Shown: positions 42,606 through 52,580, counted from the stretch's first letter. The stretch is 64,000 nt of DNA from WTGJ01 sp965237765 (GCA_965237765.1 OZ250157.1:868001-932000), one strand, 5' to 3'. The notes: a model not told the origin generated them from the letters alone. Numbers and translations are program-made.

Positions 42606-44381
42606 CTAAACCAATTCCAGGGATTTCTCGGCTACCAACCGCGCCGCTTCTCCGGCGAAATCCGCCAGGGGCCGCGCGCCAAGGTCCGTATCATCGCGCA
42701 GGCGTACGCTCACCGTGCGCGCCTCGACATCGCGATCGCCGACGATGAGCAGGTAAGGCACCCGTTGCGCGCGCTGCTCACGGATCTTGTTGCGCATATT
42801 GCGGTCGCGCAGGTCCGCTTTGGCGCGCAGGCCGCGCTCACGCAAGGCGGCTTCCACCTCGCGCGCGTATTCATAATGCTGCTCGCGGATGGGGATGACG
42901 ACAGCTTGCAGCGGCGACAACCAGAGCGGAAATTCGCCAGCGAAATGCTCGATCAGGATGCCGAGAAAGCGCTCGAGGCTGCCGAAGGGCGCGCGGTGGA
43001 TCATGATCGGCCGCCGTCGCTCGTTATTGGCGTCGACATATTCCAGCTCGAAGCGCTCCGGTAAATTGTAATCCACCTGGACGGTGCCGAGCTGCCATTC
43101 GCGCTTGAGCACATCGCGCACGATGAAATCCAGCTTGGCGCCATAGAAAGCGGCCTCGCCCTCTTCGATGACGTAGGGCAACTCGAGTTCCTCGCAGGCG
43201 GCAACGATAGCCGAAGTCGCCTGCGCCCACATCTCGTCCGTACCCACGTATTTCTCGCTTTCGTCGTCGCGGATGCCGATGCGCGCGCGGAAATCGCGCA
43301 TATCGAGCGTGCGGAAGACGTATTGGATGAGGCGCACAACGTTCTGGAATTCCTCGATCAATTGCTCGGGCGTGACGAAGAGGTGCGCGTCATCCACCGT
43401 GAAGCCGCGCACGCGCGTGAGGCCATGCAACTCGCCCGATTGCTCGTAGCGATAGACAGTGCCGAATTCAGCGTAGCGTTGCGGCAGATCGCGGTAGGAG
43501 CGCGGCTCGCTCTTGTAGATCATCACGTGGTGCGGGCAATTCATCGGCTTGAGCAGGAAGCGCTCGTCATCCACCCGCAGCGGCTCGTATTGGCTATCGC
43601 TATAGAAGGGGTAATGACCGGAAGTTTCATACAATTCCAGCCTGCCGATATGCGGCGTAATGACGGGTTCATAGCCGCGCTCGATCTGGACATCGCGCAG
43701 CCAGCGCTCCAGCGTATCACGCAGGATGGCGCCGCGCGGTTTGAAGAGGGGCAGGCCCTTGCCCACCAGTGGGCTGATGGTGAAGAGGCCCAGCCGCTCG
43801 CCGAGGACGCGATGGTCACGCCGCTTCGCCTCCTCCAGCTGCTGCAAGTATTCCTGCAATTGCACGCCGTTCTCCCAGGCGGTGCCATAGACGCGCGTAA
43901 GTTGGGCGCGCTTCTCATCGCCCCGCCAATAGGCGCCGGCCGGCGGTTTGAAGCGGATGCTCACCGCTTTCGGGTCGATGAGGCCGGTGTGTTCGACATG
44001 CGGGCCGCGGCAGAGGTCGGTGAAGGCGCTTTGCGTGTAGACCGTCAGCGGCGCGCCTTCCGCCGCCAGCTCGTCAATCAGCTCCAATTTATAGGGTTGC
44101 TCGGCGAAGAGTTGGCGGGCAGCGGCGGCGCTGATTTCGCGCTCGGTGAAGGCATGACGGCCGCGCAGCAGTTGGCGCATGCGCTTTTCTACCCAGCGCA
44201 GGTCCTCATCATTCAGCGGGCGCGGAAGGTCAAAATCGTAATAGAAGCCATCCTCGATTGGCGGGCCGATGGCCAGGTGAGCGCCCGGGAAGCGCTCCAG
44301 CATCGCCTCGGCCAGCACGTGCGCGCAGGAATGGCGGATTTTGTAGAGATCGCTCTCTTCGTAGGGGATGGCTTGGGCCAT
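42606..44381 (-). CDS. thrS: Threonyl-tRNA synthetase lacking the TGS domain
   Basis: A 591-residue class II synthetase. It opens directly with the editing domain (HSCAHVLAEAM, H17/H21; later CRGPHVEH), so the usual N-terminal TGS domain of about 60 residues is missing. The catalytic core has the zinc cysteine in MNCPHHVMIYK, motif 2 (RYAEFGTVYRYEQSG) and motif 3 (SLERFLGILIEH); the C-terminal anticodon-binding domain follows. A terminator hairpin lies between it and the preceding gene; no T-box motif is seen. Confidence 0.94.
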   Translation of the reverse strand: MAQAIPYEESDLYKIRHSCAHVLAEAMLERFPGAHLAIGPPIEDGFYYDFDLPRPLNDEDLRWVEKRMRQLLRGRHAFTEREISAAAARQLFAEQPYKLELIDELAAEGAPLTVYTQSAFTDLCRGPHVEHTGLIDPKAVSIRFKPPAGAYWRGDEKRAQLTRVYGTAWENGVQLQEYLQQLEEAKRRDHRVLGERLGLFTISPLVGKGLPLFKPRGAILRDTLERWLRDVQIERGYEPVITPHIGRLELYETSGHYPFYSDSQYEPLRVDDERFLLKPMNCPHHVMIYKSEPRSYRDLPQRYAEFGTVYRYEQSGELHGLTRVRGFTVDDAHLFVTPEQLIEEFQNVVRLIQYVFRTLDMRDFRARIGIRDDESEKYVGTDEMWAQATSAIVAACEELELPYVIEEGEAAFYGAKLDFIVRDVLKREWQLGTVQVDYNLPERFELEYVDANNERRRPIMIHRAPFGSLERFLGILIEHFAGEFPLWLSPLQAVVIPIREQHYEYAREVEAALRERGLRAKADLRDRNMRNKIREQRAQRVPYLLIVGDRDVEARTVSVRLRDDTDLGARPLADFAGEAARLVAEKSLELV

Positions 44382-44429
44382 ATTATTTCACCGTTCTCGC
44401 GCGAATGGCGCGTGCTTCTTGTTGCCAAC

Positions 44430-44465
44430 AAAAAAGACATCTCATCAAGCGGTGGGAGAGATGTC
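44430..44465 (-). terminator. Rho-independent terminator upstream of thrS
   Basis: A perfect 8-bp stem (44436-44443 with 44458-44465), 14-nt loop and six T residues on the minus strand. It lies 32 bp past the stop of the hypothetical gene and 50 bp before thrS, so it ends that transcript and might double as a thrS leader attenuator. Confidence 0.85.
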
Positions 44466-44497
44466 CTCGGGCTGGGTGATGCTGGTGGGTGGGGCGC

Positions 44498-44905
44498 TCA
44501 GCGGCCCTCCACGCGGAGGACATCGTGCATGACGACGGCAGCCATCTCCTGGGTAGCGAAGCGGCTGTCGTCGCCGCTGCTAGTCGGCTCGGCGCTGACC
44601 CGCGTGAAGCAACCCTCGAAGACATCCTGGGCGATGAGGTTGTAGATCGCATCCTCCAGCGTTTCGCGCGCCATCGTTTCGACGACAATATGCGCTATAT
44701 CCAGCACGGCATAGCGCACGGCCGCCGCCTCGTGCTGCAAACGCGCCAGCTCGGAAGTCAGGCGCATCTGCCGCTGGATGTAGTCTGGCGTGATGAAGAC
44801 CGCTGAATAAAGGCAACCATCTTCCACCTGGACGAAGGCGTCGCAGCAATCACATTCGGGATGCAACTCAAACCATATTTTATGTGGGAAGGAGAGGCAA
44901 ACCAT
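44498..44905 (-). CDS. Hypothetical protein with N-terminal Cys cluster
   Basis: A 135-residue protein from the ATG at 44905, which follows AGGAGCG. It has a CDCC motif at 19-22 plus C4 and C31, a helix (YIQRQMRLTSELARLQHEAAAVRYAV) and a C-terminal acidic region. The cysteines may bind zinc. No family recognised. Its own terminator separates it from thrS. Confidence 0.55.
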   Translation of the reverse strand: MVCLSFPHKIWFELHPECDCCDAFVQVEDGCLYSAVFITPDYIQRQMRLTSELARLQHEAAAVRYAVLDIAHIVVETMARETLEDAIYNLIAQDVFEGCFTRVSAEPTSSGDDSRFATQEMAAVVMHDVLRVEGR

Positions 44906-44981
44906 CCGCGGCGCTCCTGCATTCACCCTGCCTAAAGATACAACGGCCCGCACATTCCATCAAGCGAGACGACTGCGACTT

Positions 44982-44987
44982 CATTAT
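44982..44987 (+). promoter_or_regulatory. Probable -10 element of the HAD-IIA gene
   Basis: TATACT about 45 bp before the GTG start of the HAD-IIA gene, within the divergent region. No clear -35. Confidence 0.35.
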
Positions 44988-45031
44988 ACTGACAATATCT
45001 TTTCCCGCGCGTAACGAAAGCCGCAGCGCCC

Positions 45032-45829
45032 GTGCCCCTGAATTTACAACGCGATATCGACGCCCTGGTGCTGGATATGGACGGCGTGCTCTGGCGCGGC
45101 GAAGAGGCGCTGCCCGGTATGGCCGAATTCTTCTACGCGGCGCACGCCCACGGCCTGCCCTGCGCCCTGGCGACGAACAACAGCGCGCGCACGCCCGAAT
45201 CTTATGTAGACAAACTGGCGAAAATGAGGGTGTCGGGTTTCCCGGCGGCGCGCATATTGACCTCCGGCACGGTGACGCTCGCCCATTTGCAGGAGCGCTA
45301 CCCCGCCGGCGCGCCGCTGCACGTGCTGGGCGGCGATGGCTTGCGTGAGCTGCTGAGCGCGGCGGGCTTCCGTTTGGTGGATCTGGGCGCCGCGGCCGTC
45401 GTCGTCGGTCTGGACCGCAAATTAAACTACCCCAAGCTAACGCGGGCGATGCGCTCGCTCCTGCAAGGGGCGGCATTCATCGCCACCAACAACGACAGCA
45501 GCTACCCGACGCCCGAGGGCCTCGCGCCCGGCGCCGGCAGCATGGTCGCCGCCCTGGCTTATGCGAGCGGCCGCGAACCGACGAACATCGGCAAGCCCGC
45601 CGCGCCGCTCTTCGAAGCCGCGCTCACCACCCTCGGCGCCAGCGCCGCGCGCACCCTCATGATCGGCGATCGGCTCGAGACGGATATCCTCGGCGCGGCG
45701 AATTGCGGCATGCCCACCGCCCTCGTCATGACCGGCGTTACGTCGCCCGCGCTGCTCGAGGAGAGCGCATTGCAACCGGACGTGGTCTTCGCCGGCCTGC
45801 CGGAATTGGGAGCAGCGCTCTTCGGCTAA
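45032..45829 (+). CDS. HAD-IIA family phosphatase (NagD-like)
   Basis: A 265-residue HAD hydrolase with motif I VLDMDGVLWRG (D15, D17), motif II ATNNSARTPE, motif III lysine in NIGKPAAPLF and motif IV MIGDRLETDI; the C2 cap between motifs II and III puts it with NagD, p-nitrophenyl-phosphatase and phosphoglycolate-phosphatase-like enzymes. Physiological substrate unknown. Starts with GTG; its last bases overlap the convergent endonuclease V gene. Confidence 0.87.
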   Translation: MPLNLQRDIDALVLDMDGVLWRGEEALPGMAEFFYAAHAHGLPCALATNNSARTPESYVDKLAKMRVSGFPAARILTSGTVTLAHLQERYPAGAPLHVLGGDGLRELLSAAGFRLVDLGAAAVVVGLDRKLNYPKLTRAMRSLLQGAAFIATNNDSSYPTPEGLAPGAGSMVAALAYASGREPTNIGKPAAPLFEAALTTLGASAARTLMIGDRLETDILGAANCGMPTALVMTGVTSPALLEESALQPDVVFAGLPELGAALFG

Positions 45830-46509
45830 AACGCCGCCGCTTTATGCGCCGCGCGGATCGGCTCCGGCAGGCGGTATTTCGGCGCGCAGGCCAGCGCCAG
45901 CGCGGCGGCCGACTCCAGATTCGCCCGATGGCCGACCGAGACGAAAATCGGCTTCACCCTTGCTCGCGTCCGTAGCGCCAGGCCGAGCGCCTCGCCCCGC
46001 TGCCAGACCGCGCTGCATGCACCGCGTTCCGGCGCCATCGCCTCGTATTCGCCGATGAGGCGCGTCTTGCCCACGCCGACCGTCGGCGCATCCAACCAGA
46101 GCCCCAAATGGCAGGCGAGGCCGAAGCGCCGCGGGTGCATGCGCCCCATGCCATCGACCAGATAGACATCCGGGCGCGCCGACAAGCACGCAACCGCCGC
46201 CAATATCAACGGCAACTCGCGCCAGCTGAGCAGACCGGTGCGATAAGGGAAAGACAGCGGCCCTGTATGAGTCTGTACTTCCAACACTTGCAACGAGGGG
46301 AAGCGCAGCAGGACGACGGCCGCGCGCCCCTGGCTCGCTCCCCTGCGCGCGCTGACATCCACCCCGGCCACGATGCGGATGCTGCTGAGCGGCAAGGGCT
46401 CATCATCCACAACGCGCGCGGCCAATTCCCGCTGCAGGGCGATGGCAGCCGACGCGCTCTCAGACCATCCGTGCAGGGCGAGCATGTGCCGCATTTTACC
46501 AGCGCACAT
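45826..46509 (-). CDS. nfi: Deoxyinosine 3'-endonuclease (endonuclease V)
   Basis: A 227-residue EndoV. Motifs: AGVDVS with the first catalytic Asp, PYRTGLLSWRE (the family's PYIPGLLSFRE wedge, with R-T for I-P), LVDGMGRMHPRRFGLACHLG with the second acidic residue, VGVGKTRLIG and VSVGHR. It nicks DNA one base past deoxyinosine in repair of deaminated adenine. Start 46509 is the longest; inner ATGs at 46494 and 46485 are possible. Divergent from the TIR-NACHT gene with 25 bp between starts. Confidence 0.9.
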   Translation of the reverse strand: MCAGKMRHMLALHGWSESASAAIALQRELAARVVDDEPLPLSSIRIVAGVDVSARRGASQGRAAVVLLRFPSLQVLEVQTHTGPLSFPYRTGLLSWRELPLILAAVACLSARPDVYLVDGMGRMHPRRFGLACHLGLWLDAPTVGVGKTRLIGEYEAMAPERGACSAVWQRGEALGLALRTRARVKPIFVSVGHRANLESAAALALACAPKYRLPEPIRAAHKAAAF

Positions 46510-46534
46510 TCCCCTTTCACCCTAAAATGCCCTC

Positions 46535-49500
46535 ATGCGTCGCCCCGGCCACATCTTCCTCTCCTACCGCAGCGCCGAAGCGGATTTCGCGCTGCGCCTC
46601 GCCGCCGACCTCAAGAACGCCGGCGTCCACCTCTGGATGGATCGCCTCGATATCCAGCCCGGCGATGATTGGAACCGCGCCCTCGTCCAGAGCCTGAATA
46701 CCTGCGGTGGCCTCATCGCCATCATTTCGCCGGGTTATGTCAGCTCGGATTATTGCAAGCGCGAATTGGCGCGGGCTGGGCGCATGCGCCGCCAGATCTT
46801 CCCCGTGCTGCTGCAGCCCATCGCTGAAACGGAATGGCCGCTGGAAATCGAGCGCCTGCAGCAAATCGATTTCACCGGCTGGCAGGATGAAGAACAGTAT
46901 TACCATCGTCTCAAAGAGTTGCTCTGGGTGCTCCACAAACGCGCCAGCGAGCAGACAGGCTCCGCCCCCAGCCACGAAACGCGCTACCTGACCACGCTCA
47001 TCGCCGAGCTGGAGGCGCGCCAGGGCGTAATGGCCTACGTCGAGCTGGCGGGTTATTCCACCGAGGCTGGCGAGCAACGCCCACAACCCACCAACCTGGA
47101 CGCGCGTCAGCTGGCCGTCAATTACACCGTCGATAGCGAAGAGCAACGGGCCGCGGACGAAACGAGCGGTGATGCGCCGCCTGATGTAAGCCGCCACGCC
47201 CTTTCCTCCATCCGCGAAGCCACCGAGCGTTATCCCCGCTTCACGCTCATCGGCCCGCTCGGCGCCGGCAAGACGACGACACTGCAGCGGTTGGCGCTGG
47301 AAGCGGCGCGCGCGCGCCTCGCCGCCCCGCACCAGGCGCCGCTGCCCTTGCTGCTCAACCTGGCTACCTGGGGCGCTGATACACCCCTCGTGGATTTCTT
47401 GCGCGCCAATTGGCTCTTCGAAGATGACCTGTTCCGCTCCCTCCAACACGGGCGCACGCACCTTTATTTGGATGGCCTGAACGAGATGGGCGCGGTGGGC
47501 GCGGCGAAGACGGCGGAATTGCGCGCCTGGCTGCACGGGTCGCAGGCGCCGGAACGCGTCATCGTCACCTGCCGCGCGCACGATTACGGCGGCGCGCTGG
47601 CGGTGGATCTGCCCATCGTCCATGCCGAAGCGATGGATGACGCACGCGTCCGCCAATTCGTGATCGGGCAGCTGGGCGAAGCGGTGGGTGAGCGCTTCCT
47701 CCGCTCGCTGGAAGCGCGCGAAGGCGAGCCGGCCGCGCGGCAACTGGGCCGTCTGGCGCACAACCCCTTCCTGCTGCAGACGATGCTCACGGTGCATAGC
47801 GCCGCGCCGAGTGGTGAATTGCCGCGCAACCGCGGCGCGCTCTTGAGGGAGCTCGTCAGCGCCCTCTGGGACCGCGAAGCTGCGCGGCAGACTCCCGGCT
47901 GGCGCGCGCAGGAGGAGATGACGGTCGCTTTCTCGCGCCTCGCCTTCGCCATGATCGACGGAGACATGCCGCAAGAAGTGCCGGCTGCAATCGCTGTCGA
48001 GCACCTGGGCGACGCGCACTTGTTACCGGTCGGCCATGGTGCCCAATTGCTGGAGGCGCGCGCGAGCCGCGTGCGCTTCCGTCACCAGCTCATCCAGGAA
48101 TACTTCGCGGCGCGCGGGTTGGAAGCGGTCGGGCTACCCACGCGTTTGCGCTACCCCGAATGGAACGCCGACAGCGAGCGCGTCTCGAGCAAGTGGGATG
48201 ATGTCGTCATCGCGCTCTGTGGGATCGTGGCGCAAGCGGACCCGATCGTGCAGACCGTCGCCACTGTCGACCCTTTCCTGGCAGAAACCTGCATCCAGAG
48301 CGGCATCGCCATCAGCGAAGCGACTCGTAGCGCGACCATCGCGAGCCTCCAGGAATTCCTCGAAAGTGACATGAGCGCCGCCCGCCTCGCCGCCGCCCAG
48401 GCCCTCGGCCGCCTCGCCGACGAAGGGACCATCCAACCATTGCTCGCCACCTTGCGCGATCGAGATTGGGAAGTGCGCCGCACCGCCAGCGTCGCCCTGC
48501 AACGCATCCACCAACCGGCCGTGCCCGGTTTGCTGGAAGCCCTGCGCGATTGGGATCACGTGATGAGCGAGGCGGCTGGCACGGCCCTGCGCCAAATTGG
48601 CGAGCCGGCCGTCTCCGGTCTGCTGGAAGCCCTGCGCGATGAAGATTGGCGCGTTCGCCGCGGCGCGGCCTGGGCGCTGGGCGAAATTGCCGATGCCGCC
48701 GCCGTCCCCGCCCTGGTCATAGCGCTGGGCGATGAGGATAGCCTGGTGCGGCGCGCGGTGGCCGTCGCCCTCGGCTGGATACGCGACCCCGCCGCGGCGC
48801 CAGAGTTGCTGCGCGCGCTTTACGATGGCGATTGGCGCGTGCGGACGGCCGCCGCCGAGGCGCTGGGTTGGCTGGGGGCGCCGGCTGTGCCCGGTTTGCT
48901 GCAGATCGTCAACGGCCCGCGCCATGAAGGCACGACCGAGGCGCGCCGTCTGGCGCTGGAGGCCCTCGGCGTAGCGCGCGATGCCAGCGCCCTGACACCC
49001 CTACTATACGCCCTCGAGCGCGAAGAAGAGCCTACCCTGCGCGCCGCTGCCGCCACTGCTCTGGGCAACCTGACCGATGCCCGCGCCCTACCCTACCTGC
49101 TGCGCGCCCTGAGCGACGAGCGCCCCTTGCCCGCCGAGAACGAACGCGTCTGCGATTACGCGGCGGAAGCGCTGGCCGCCTTCTCGCAGGAAGGCGAAGC
49201 GGCCGCTGCGCTGGCGCGCTGGCGCGAGCAACAGGGACTGAGCGCGACTCCATCAGTGTCCGCGCTGCGCACACCCACCCTCGAAGACGAGCCTCTATCC
49301 GTCACCGTGCCGGGTGCGGAGATGGTCGGGTTGAGCGTAGAGGCGCTGCTGGCTTCATTGGCGCAACTGCGCGGGAAAAGCTGGCGCGCGCGGCAGAGCG
49401 CCGTTACCGCCCTCGGCGAACGCGGCGATGTCCGCGCCGTGCCCGCCTTGCTGGATGCCCTCAAAGACGAGAGCAGCCACGTGCGCTGGTCGGCCGTGCG

Positions 49501-50773
49501 CGCGCTGAGCGCCATCGACGACCACAAAGTAATACCCGGCTTGCTGACCGCCCTGCGCGATGAAGACGTGACCGTGATCGATGCCGCGGCGGAGGCTTTG
49601 GGGCGCATCGGGCAGTCCGCGCAACCCGGTTTGCTGCGCGCGTTCAAAGAACGGCGCCCGGAAGTGCGCGGCGCGGCCGTCGAAGCGCTGGGGCGCATGG
49701 GCAACAGCAAAGCGGTACGGCCGCTGCGCAAATTGCTGGGCGACCGCGCGCGTTCGGCCATCACCGGGCGGCGCATCGGCGAATTGGCCGCGGAAGCGCT
49801 GGAGCGCATCGGCAGCAAGGAAGCGTTAGCTGCCCTCCGCAAGAACACTCCACCAAACGCGGAGCCGCCGACCGCGCTTTCCCTTCCCCGCCCGGCCGCA
49901 CCGCCGCACCGCCTGGCTGATGCGGCCCACACTTTCCCAAGCGCCGCGAATGCCCCCGACGCGCAGAGCGTCGCGCTCCCGCCCGCGCAATTGGTGGCCG
50001 CCCTGCTGCATAGCGATGGTCGCGCGCGTCAGGATGCCGCCCGCCAGCTGCGCGCCGCTAGCCACCTCGCAGCTGGCGCGGACGAGGGCGCGCGCGCAGC
50101 ATGGCGACAGGCGCTCGCACCGGCCCTGACGCATGAGACCTGGTTCGCGCGCTGGGTGGCCGTAGAAGGGTTGGCATTGGCGCACGCGGAAATTCCAGCA
50201 GAGGCGACGGCCCTCCTGCCCCTGCTCGAGCCGCGCCTGCGCGACCCGAGTTATAGCGTCCGCCTCACCGTGGCCCGGGCGCTGGCCGGTCTGGCGCACG
50301 AAGCCGCGCTGCCGGCGTTGGCGGTGGCGCTGGAGGACGAGAGCCCGGCCATCCAGGAAGTGGCCGCCCAGGGCCTCGGGCAACTGGCCGACGAGCGCGC
50401 GGCCCTCAGCCTGCTCGCCGCCCTACAACGCGAAGACCCCTTCGTGCGGCGCGCGGTGGCGCTGGCGTTGATGAAGCTGGCGGCGCGCGGCGCCTTGCCT
50501 GCCAACGCGCTCACCCCCTTGCAGCAAGCGCTGACCGACCCCGACGACGCCGTTCGCCTGGCCGCGGCCAAGGCCTTGCATGAAATGGACGCCACCCCAG
50601 AACTCGAGACTGTTACCGACGCCCTCATCGAACGGCTATCGGATACGGGCGCGGATGACAGCACGGGCGAGAAGGTGTGCGACGCGGCGGCGGCGGCGCT
50701 AGCCCGAATCGGGGGCAGCAACGCGCAGGCGGCCCTCGCGCGCTGGCGCGGCCGCCAGTATCAGCAAACCTGA
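46535..50773 (+). CDS. TIR-NACHT-HEAT protein, candidate NLR-like immune receptor
   Basis: A 1412-residue multidomain protein. Residues 5-135: TIR domain (HIFLSYRSAEADF; the SSDYCKREL segment holds the presumed NADase Glu, E77). Residues about 236-540: NACHT STAND NTPase with Walker A GPLGAGKTT (240-248), Walker B LYLDGLNE (310-317), the TCRAHDY sensor and the terminal RFRHQLIQEYFAARGLE helix. From about 600 to the end: some 18-20 HEAT/PBS-lyase-type repeats (xxVRRxAxxALGxIxD), in two arrays split by a Pro-rich linker near 1105-1150. Known relatives act as anti-phage sensors in which ligand binding to the repeats activates TIR NAD+ cleavage. No partner gene is adjacent. TAAAAT lies 7 bp before the ATG, suggesting a near-leaderless message. 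Confidence 0.85.
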   Translation: MRRPGHIFLSYRSAEADFALRLAADLKNAGVHLWMDRLDIQPGDDWNRALVQSLNTCGGLIAIISPGYVSSDYCKRELARAGRMRRQIFPVLLQPIAETEWPLEIERLQQIDFTGWQDEEQYYHRLKELLWVLHKRASEQTGSAPSHETRYLTTLIAELEARQGVMAYVELAGYSTEAGEQRPQPTNLDARQLAVNYTVDSEEQRAADETSGDAPPDVSRHALSSIREATERYPRFTLIGPLGAGKTTTLQRLALEAARARLAAPHQAPLPLLLNLATWGADTPLVDFLRANWLFEDDLFRSLQHGRTHLYLDGLNEMGAVGAAKTAELRAWLHGSQAPERVIVTCRAHDYGGALAVDLPIVHAEAMDDARVRQFVIGQLGEAVGERFLRSLEAREGEPAARQLGRLAHNPFLLQTMLTVHSAAPSGELPRNRGALLRELVSALWDREAARQTPGWRAQEEMTVAFSRLAFAMIDGDMPQEVPAAIAVEHLGDAHLLPVGHGAQLLEARASRVRFRHQLIQEYFAARGLEAVGLPTRLRYPEWNADSERVSSKWDDVVIALCGIVAQADPIVQTVATVDPFLAETCIQSGIAISEATRSATIASLQEFLESDMSAARLAAAQALGRLADEGTIQPLLATLRDRDWEVRRTASVALQRIHQPAVPGLLEALRDWDHVMSEAAGTALRQIGEPAVSGLLEALRDEDWRVRRGAAWALGEIADAAAVPALVIALGDEDSLVRRAVAVALGWIRDPAAAPELLRALYDGDWRVRTAAAEALGWLGAPAVPGLLQIVNGPRHEGTTEARRLALEALGVARDASALTPLLYALEREEEPTLRAAAATALGNLTDARALPYLLRALSDERPLPAENERVCDYAAEALAAFSQEGEAAAALARWREQQGLSATPSVSALRTPTLEDEPLSVTVPGAEMVGLSVEALLASLAQLRGKSWRARQSAVTALGERGDVRAVPALLDALKDESSHVRWSAVRALSAIDDHKVIPGLLTALRDEDVTVIDAAAEALGRIGQSAQPGLLRAFKERRPEVRGAAVEALGRMGNSKAVRPLRKLLGDRARSAITGRRIGELAAEALERIGSKEALAALRKNTPPNAEPPTALSLPRPAAPPHRLADAAHTFPSAANAPDAQSVALPPAQLVAALLHSDGRARQDAARQLRAASHLAAGADEGARAAWRQALAPALTHETWFARWVAVEGLALAHAEIPAEATALLPLLEPRLRDPSYSVRLTVARALAGLAHEAALPALAVALEDESPAIQEVAAQGLGQLADERAALSLLAALQREDPFVRRAVALALMKLAARGALPANALTPLQQALTDPDDAVRLAAAKALHEMDATPELETVTDALIERLSDTGADDSTGEKVCDAAAAALARIGGSNAQAALARWRGRQYQQT

Positions 50774-50915
50774 GCGAGTTACATTAGCGGCGGCCACATA
50801 TGATGCCCGCGGGGCCGCCACCAGAGCCGCCCTCCGCAACATAACCATACTGGAATAAGCGCGAACAATCGGCTAGCATGGCTGGCACCGTACTGTGATC
50901 GGAGGTTTCCAACCG

Positions 50916-52568
50916 ATGAAACGCTTTTTAACATTTGGGATGCTGATTGCGACACTGCTGGCCCTCACGCCGGCGCTCGCGCAAGATGGCACCACTTTCA
51001 CCTGGGGCACTTTTGGCAACCCCATCTCGCTCGATAGCATGAACACGACGGACGGCATCTCCTTCCGCGTGATCACGCAGGGTTGCGAGGGCCTGCTCCG
51101 CTTCGATAAGGGTACCACCAACACCCTGCCCCACCTCGCCACCAGCTGGGAAACCAGCGAAGATGGCCAAACCTGGGTCTTCCAACTGCGCGACGACGTC
51201 AGCTTCCACGACGGCACGCCCTTCAACGCCGAAGCGGTCGCCTGGAATTTCAACCGCTGGGGCAATACCGACCACCCCGAGCACTTCGAGAAATTCGTCT
51301 TCACCTACTACGAATGGTTCTACGGCGGCTACGATGAAGATTCGGTCATCGCCAGCGTCGAAGCGACCGGCGAATTCGAAGTGACCTTCACCCTGCGCGC
51401 GGCCAACGGCGTCTTCCTCACCAACATGGCGCCGACCATGACCTCCATCCATAGCCCGACGGCCGTCATGGAAAACGGCACTGCTTATGGTGACCCGGAA
51501 GTCGGCTTCGTTTGCACCGGCCCCTTCCACTTCGTGGAATGGCTAACAGACCAGCGCGTCGTCCTCGAGCGCAACGCCGATTACTGGGGCGAGGTCGAAG
51601 GCAACCTGGAGCGGGTCGTCTTCCAGGTCATCCCCGATAACGCCGCCCGCTTCGCCGCCCTGCGCGCCGGCCAGATCGACGGCACCGAACAAATCAACGT
51701 TGAGGATCTGGATTCGATCGCGATGGACGACAGCCTGGCGATGCAGACGCGCCCGCCGCTAAACATCCTTTATCTCGCCTTCAATTTCCGCGTGGTGGAG
51801 CTGCAGGACGCCCGCGTGCGGCGCGCCATCTCTTTGGCCCTCGACCGCGAGGCCATCGTGGAAGCCTTCTACCCACCCGGCGCTGTCGTCGCCAAGACGC
51901 AGGTGCCGCCCTCGCTCTGGGGCTTCAACGACGACATCCCCTTTGACGCCTATGACCCCGAAGGCGCGAAGTCCCTGCTCGCCGAAGCCGGCTACCCCGA
52001 TGGCTTCAGCACCATGACCATCGTCGGCGTCGATGATGACGGCAACCTGACCGACGAAGTCGTCGAGCAGCGCCCCTTCACCATCTGGTACCAACCGGTC
52101 GTGCGCCCCTACAACCCCGATGGCCAGGCGATCGGCGAGGCGATGGCCAGCTACCTGGCCGATGTGGGCATCGAAGCGACGCTGGAAACGCGCGACTGGG
52201 GCGAATTCCTCCAGCTCGGCCGCGCTGGCGAGCTCTTCGGCGTCTATCAGCTGGGCTGGAGCGCCGATACGCCCGACCCGGATAACTTCACCGGCACCTT
52301 CTTCATCAACACCGATACACCGCTAGCCCGCACCGGCTGGTATATGAACCCCGAGCTGGACGCCCTTCTAAAGAGCGCCCGCGCCATGGCTTCCCAGGAA
52401 GCGCGTGAGCCGCTCTACCAGCAAGCGGACCAGATCCTCTATGACGATGCCGCGCGGCTTTGGATCGCCCATACCGGCGTGCCGCTCGGCTTCCGCAGCT
52501 GCATCGAGGGTTACCACGCGAACCCGATGGCCGAGTACTACCACTCCGTCACCAACAACTGCGGGTAG
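50916..52568 (+). CDS. Peptide/nickel-type ABC transporter substrate-binding protein
   Basis: A 550-residue family 5 solute-binding protein. Signal peptide MKRFLTFGMLIATLLALTPALAQ with no lipobox; then motifs of the family (PHLATSWETSEDGQTWVFQLRDDVSFHDGTPFNAE). It captures a peptide or similar solute. The ATG at 50916 follows GGAGG. First gene of an operon with two permeases but no ATPases. A long hairpin follows the stop. Confidence 0.9.
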   Translation: MKRFLTFGMLIATLLALTPALAQDGTTFTWGTFGNPISLDSMNTTDGISFRVITQGCEGLLRFDKGTTNTLPHLATSWETSEDGQTWVFQLRDDVSFHDGTPFNAEAVAWNFNRWGNTDHPEHFEKFVFTYYEWFYGGYDEDSVIASVEATGEFEVTFTLRAANGVFLTNMAPTMTSIHSPTAVMENGTAYGDPEVGFVCTGPFHFVEWLTDQRVVLERNADYWGEVEGNLERVVFQVIPDNAARFAALRAGQIDGTEQINVEDLDSIAMDDSLAMQTRPPLNILYLAFNFRVVELQDARVRRAISLALDREAIVEAFYPPGAVVAKTQVPPSLWGFNDDIPFDAYDPEGAKSLLAEAGYPDGFSTMTIVGVDDDGNLTDEVVEQRPFTIWYQPVVRPYNPDGQAIGEAMASYLADVGIEATLETRDWGEFLQLGRAGELFGVYQLGWSADTPDPDNFTGTFFINTDTPLARTGWYMNPELDALLKSARAMASQEAREPLYQQADQILYDDAARLWIAHTGVPLGFRSCIEGYHANPMAEYYHSVTNNCG

Positions 52569-52580
52569 ACCCGAACTCCG

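Noticed and set aside
44382..44500. Possible T-box leader before thrS
   Set aside because: No conserved AGGGTGGNACCGCG element on the minus strand; only a plain terminator hairpin just after the upstream gene.
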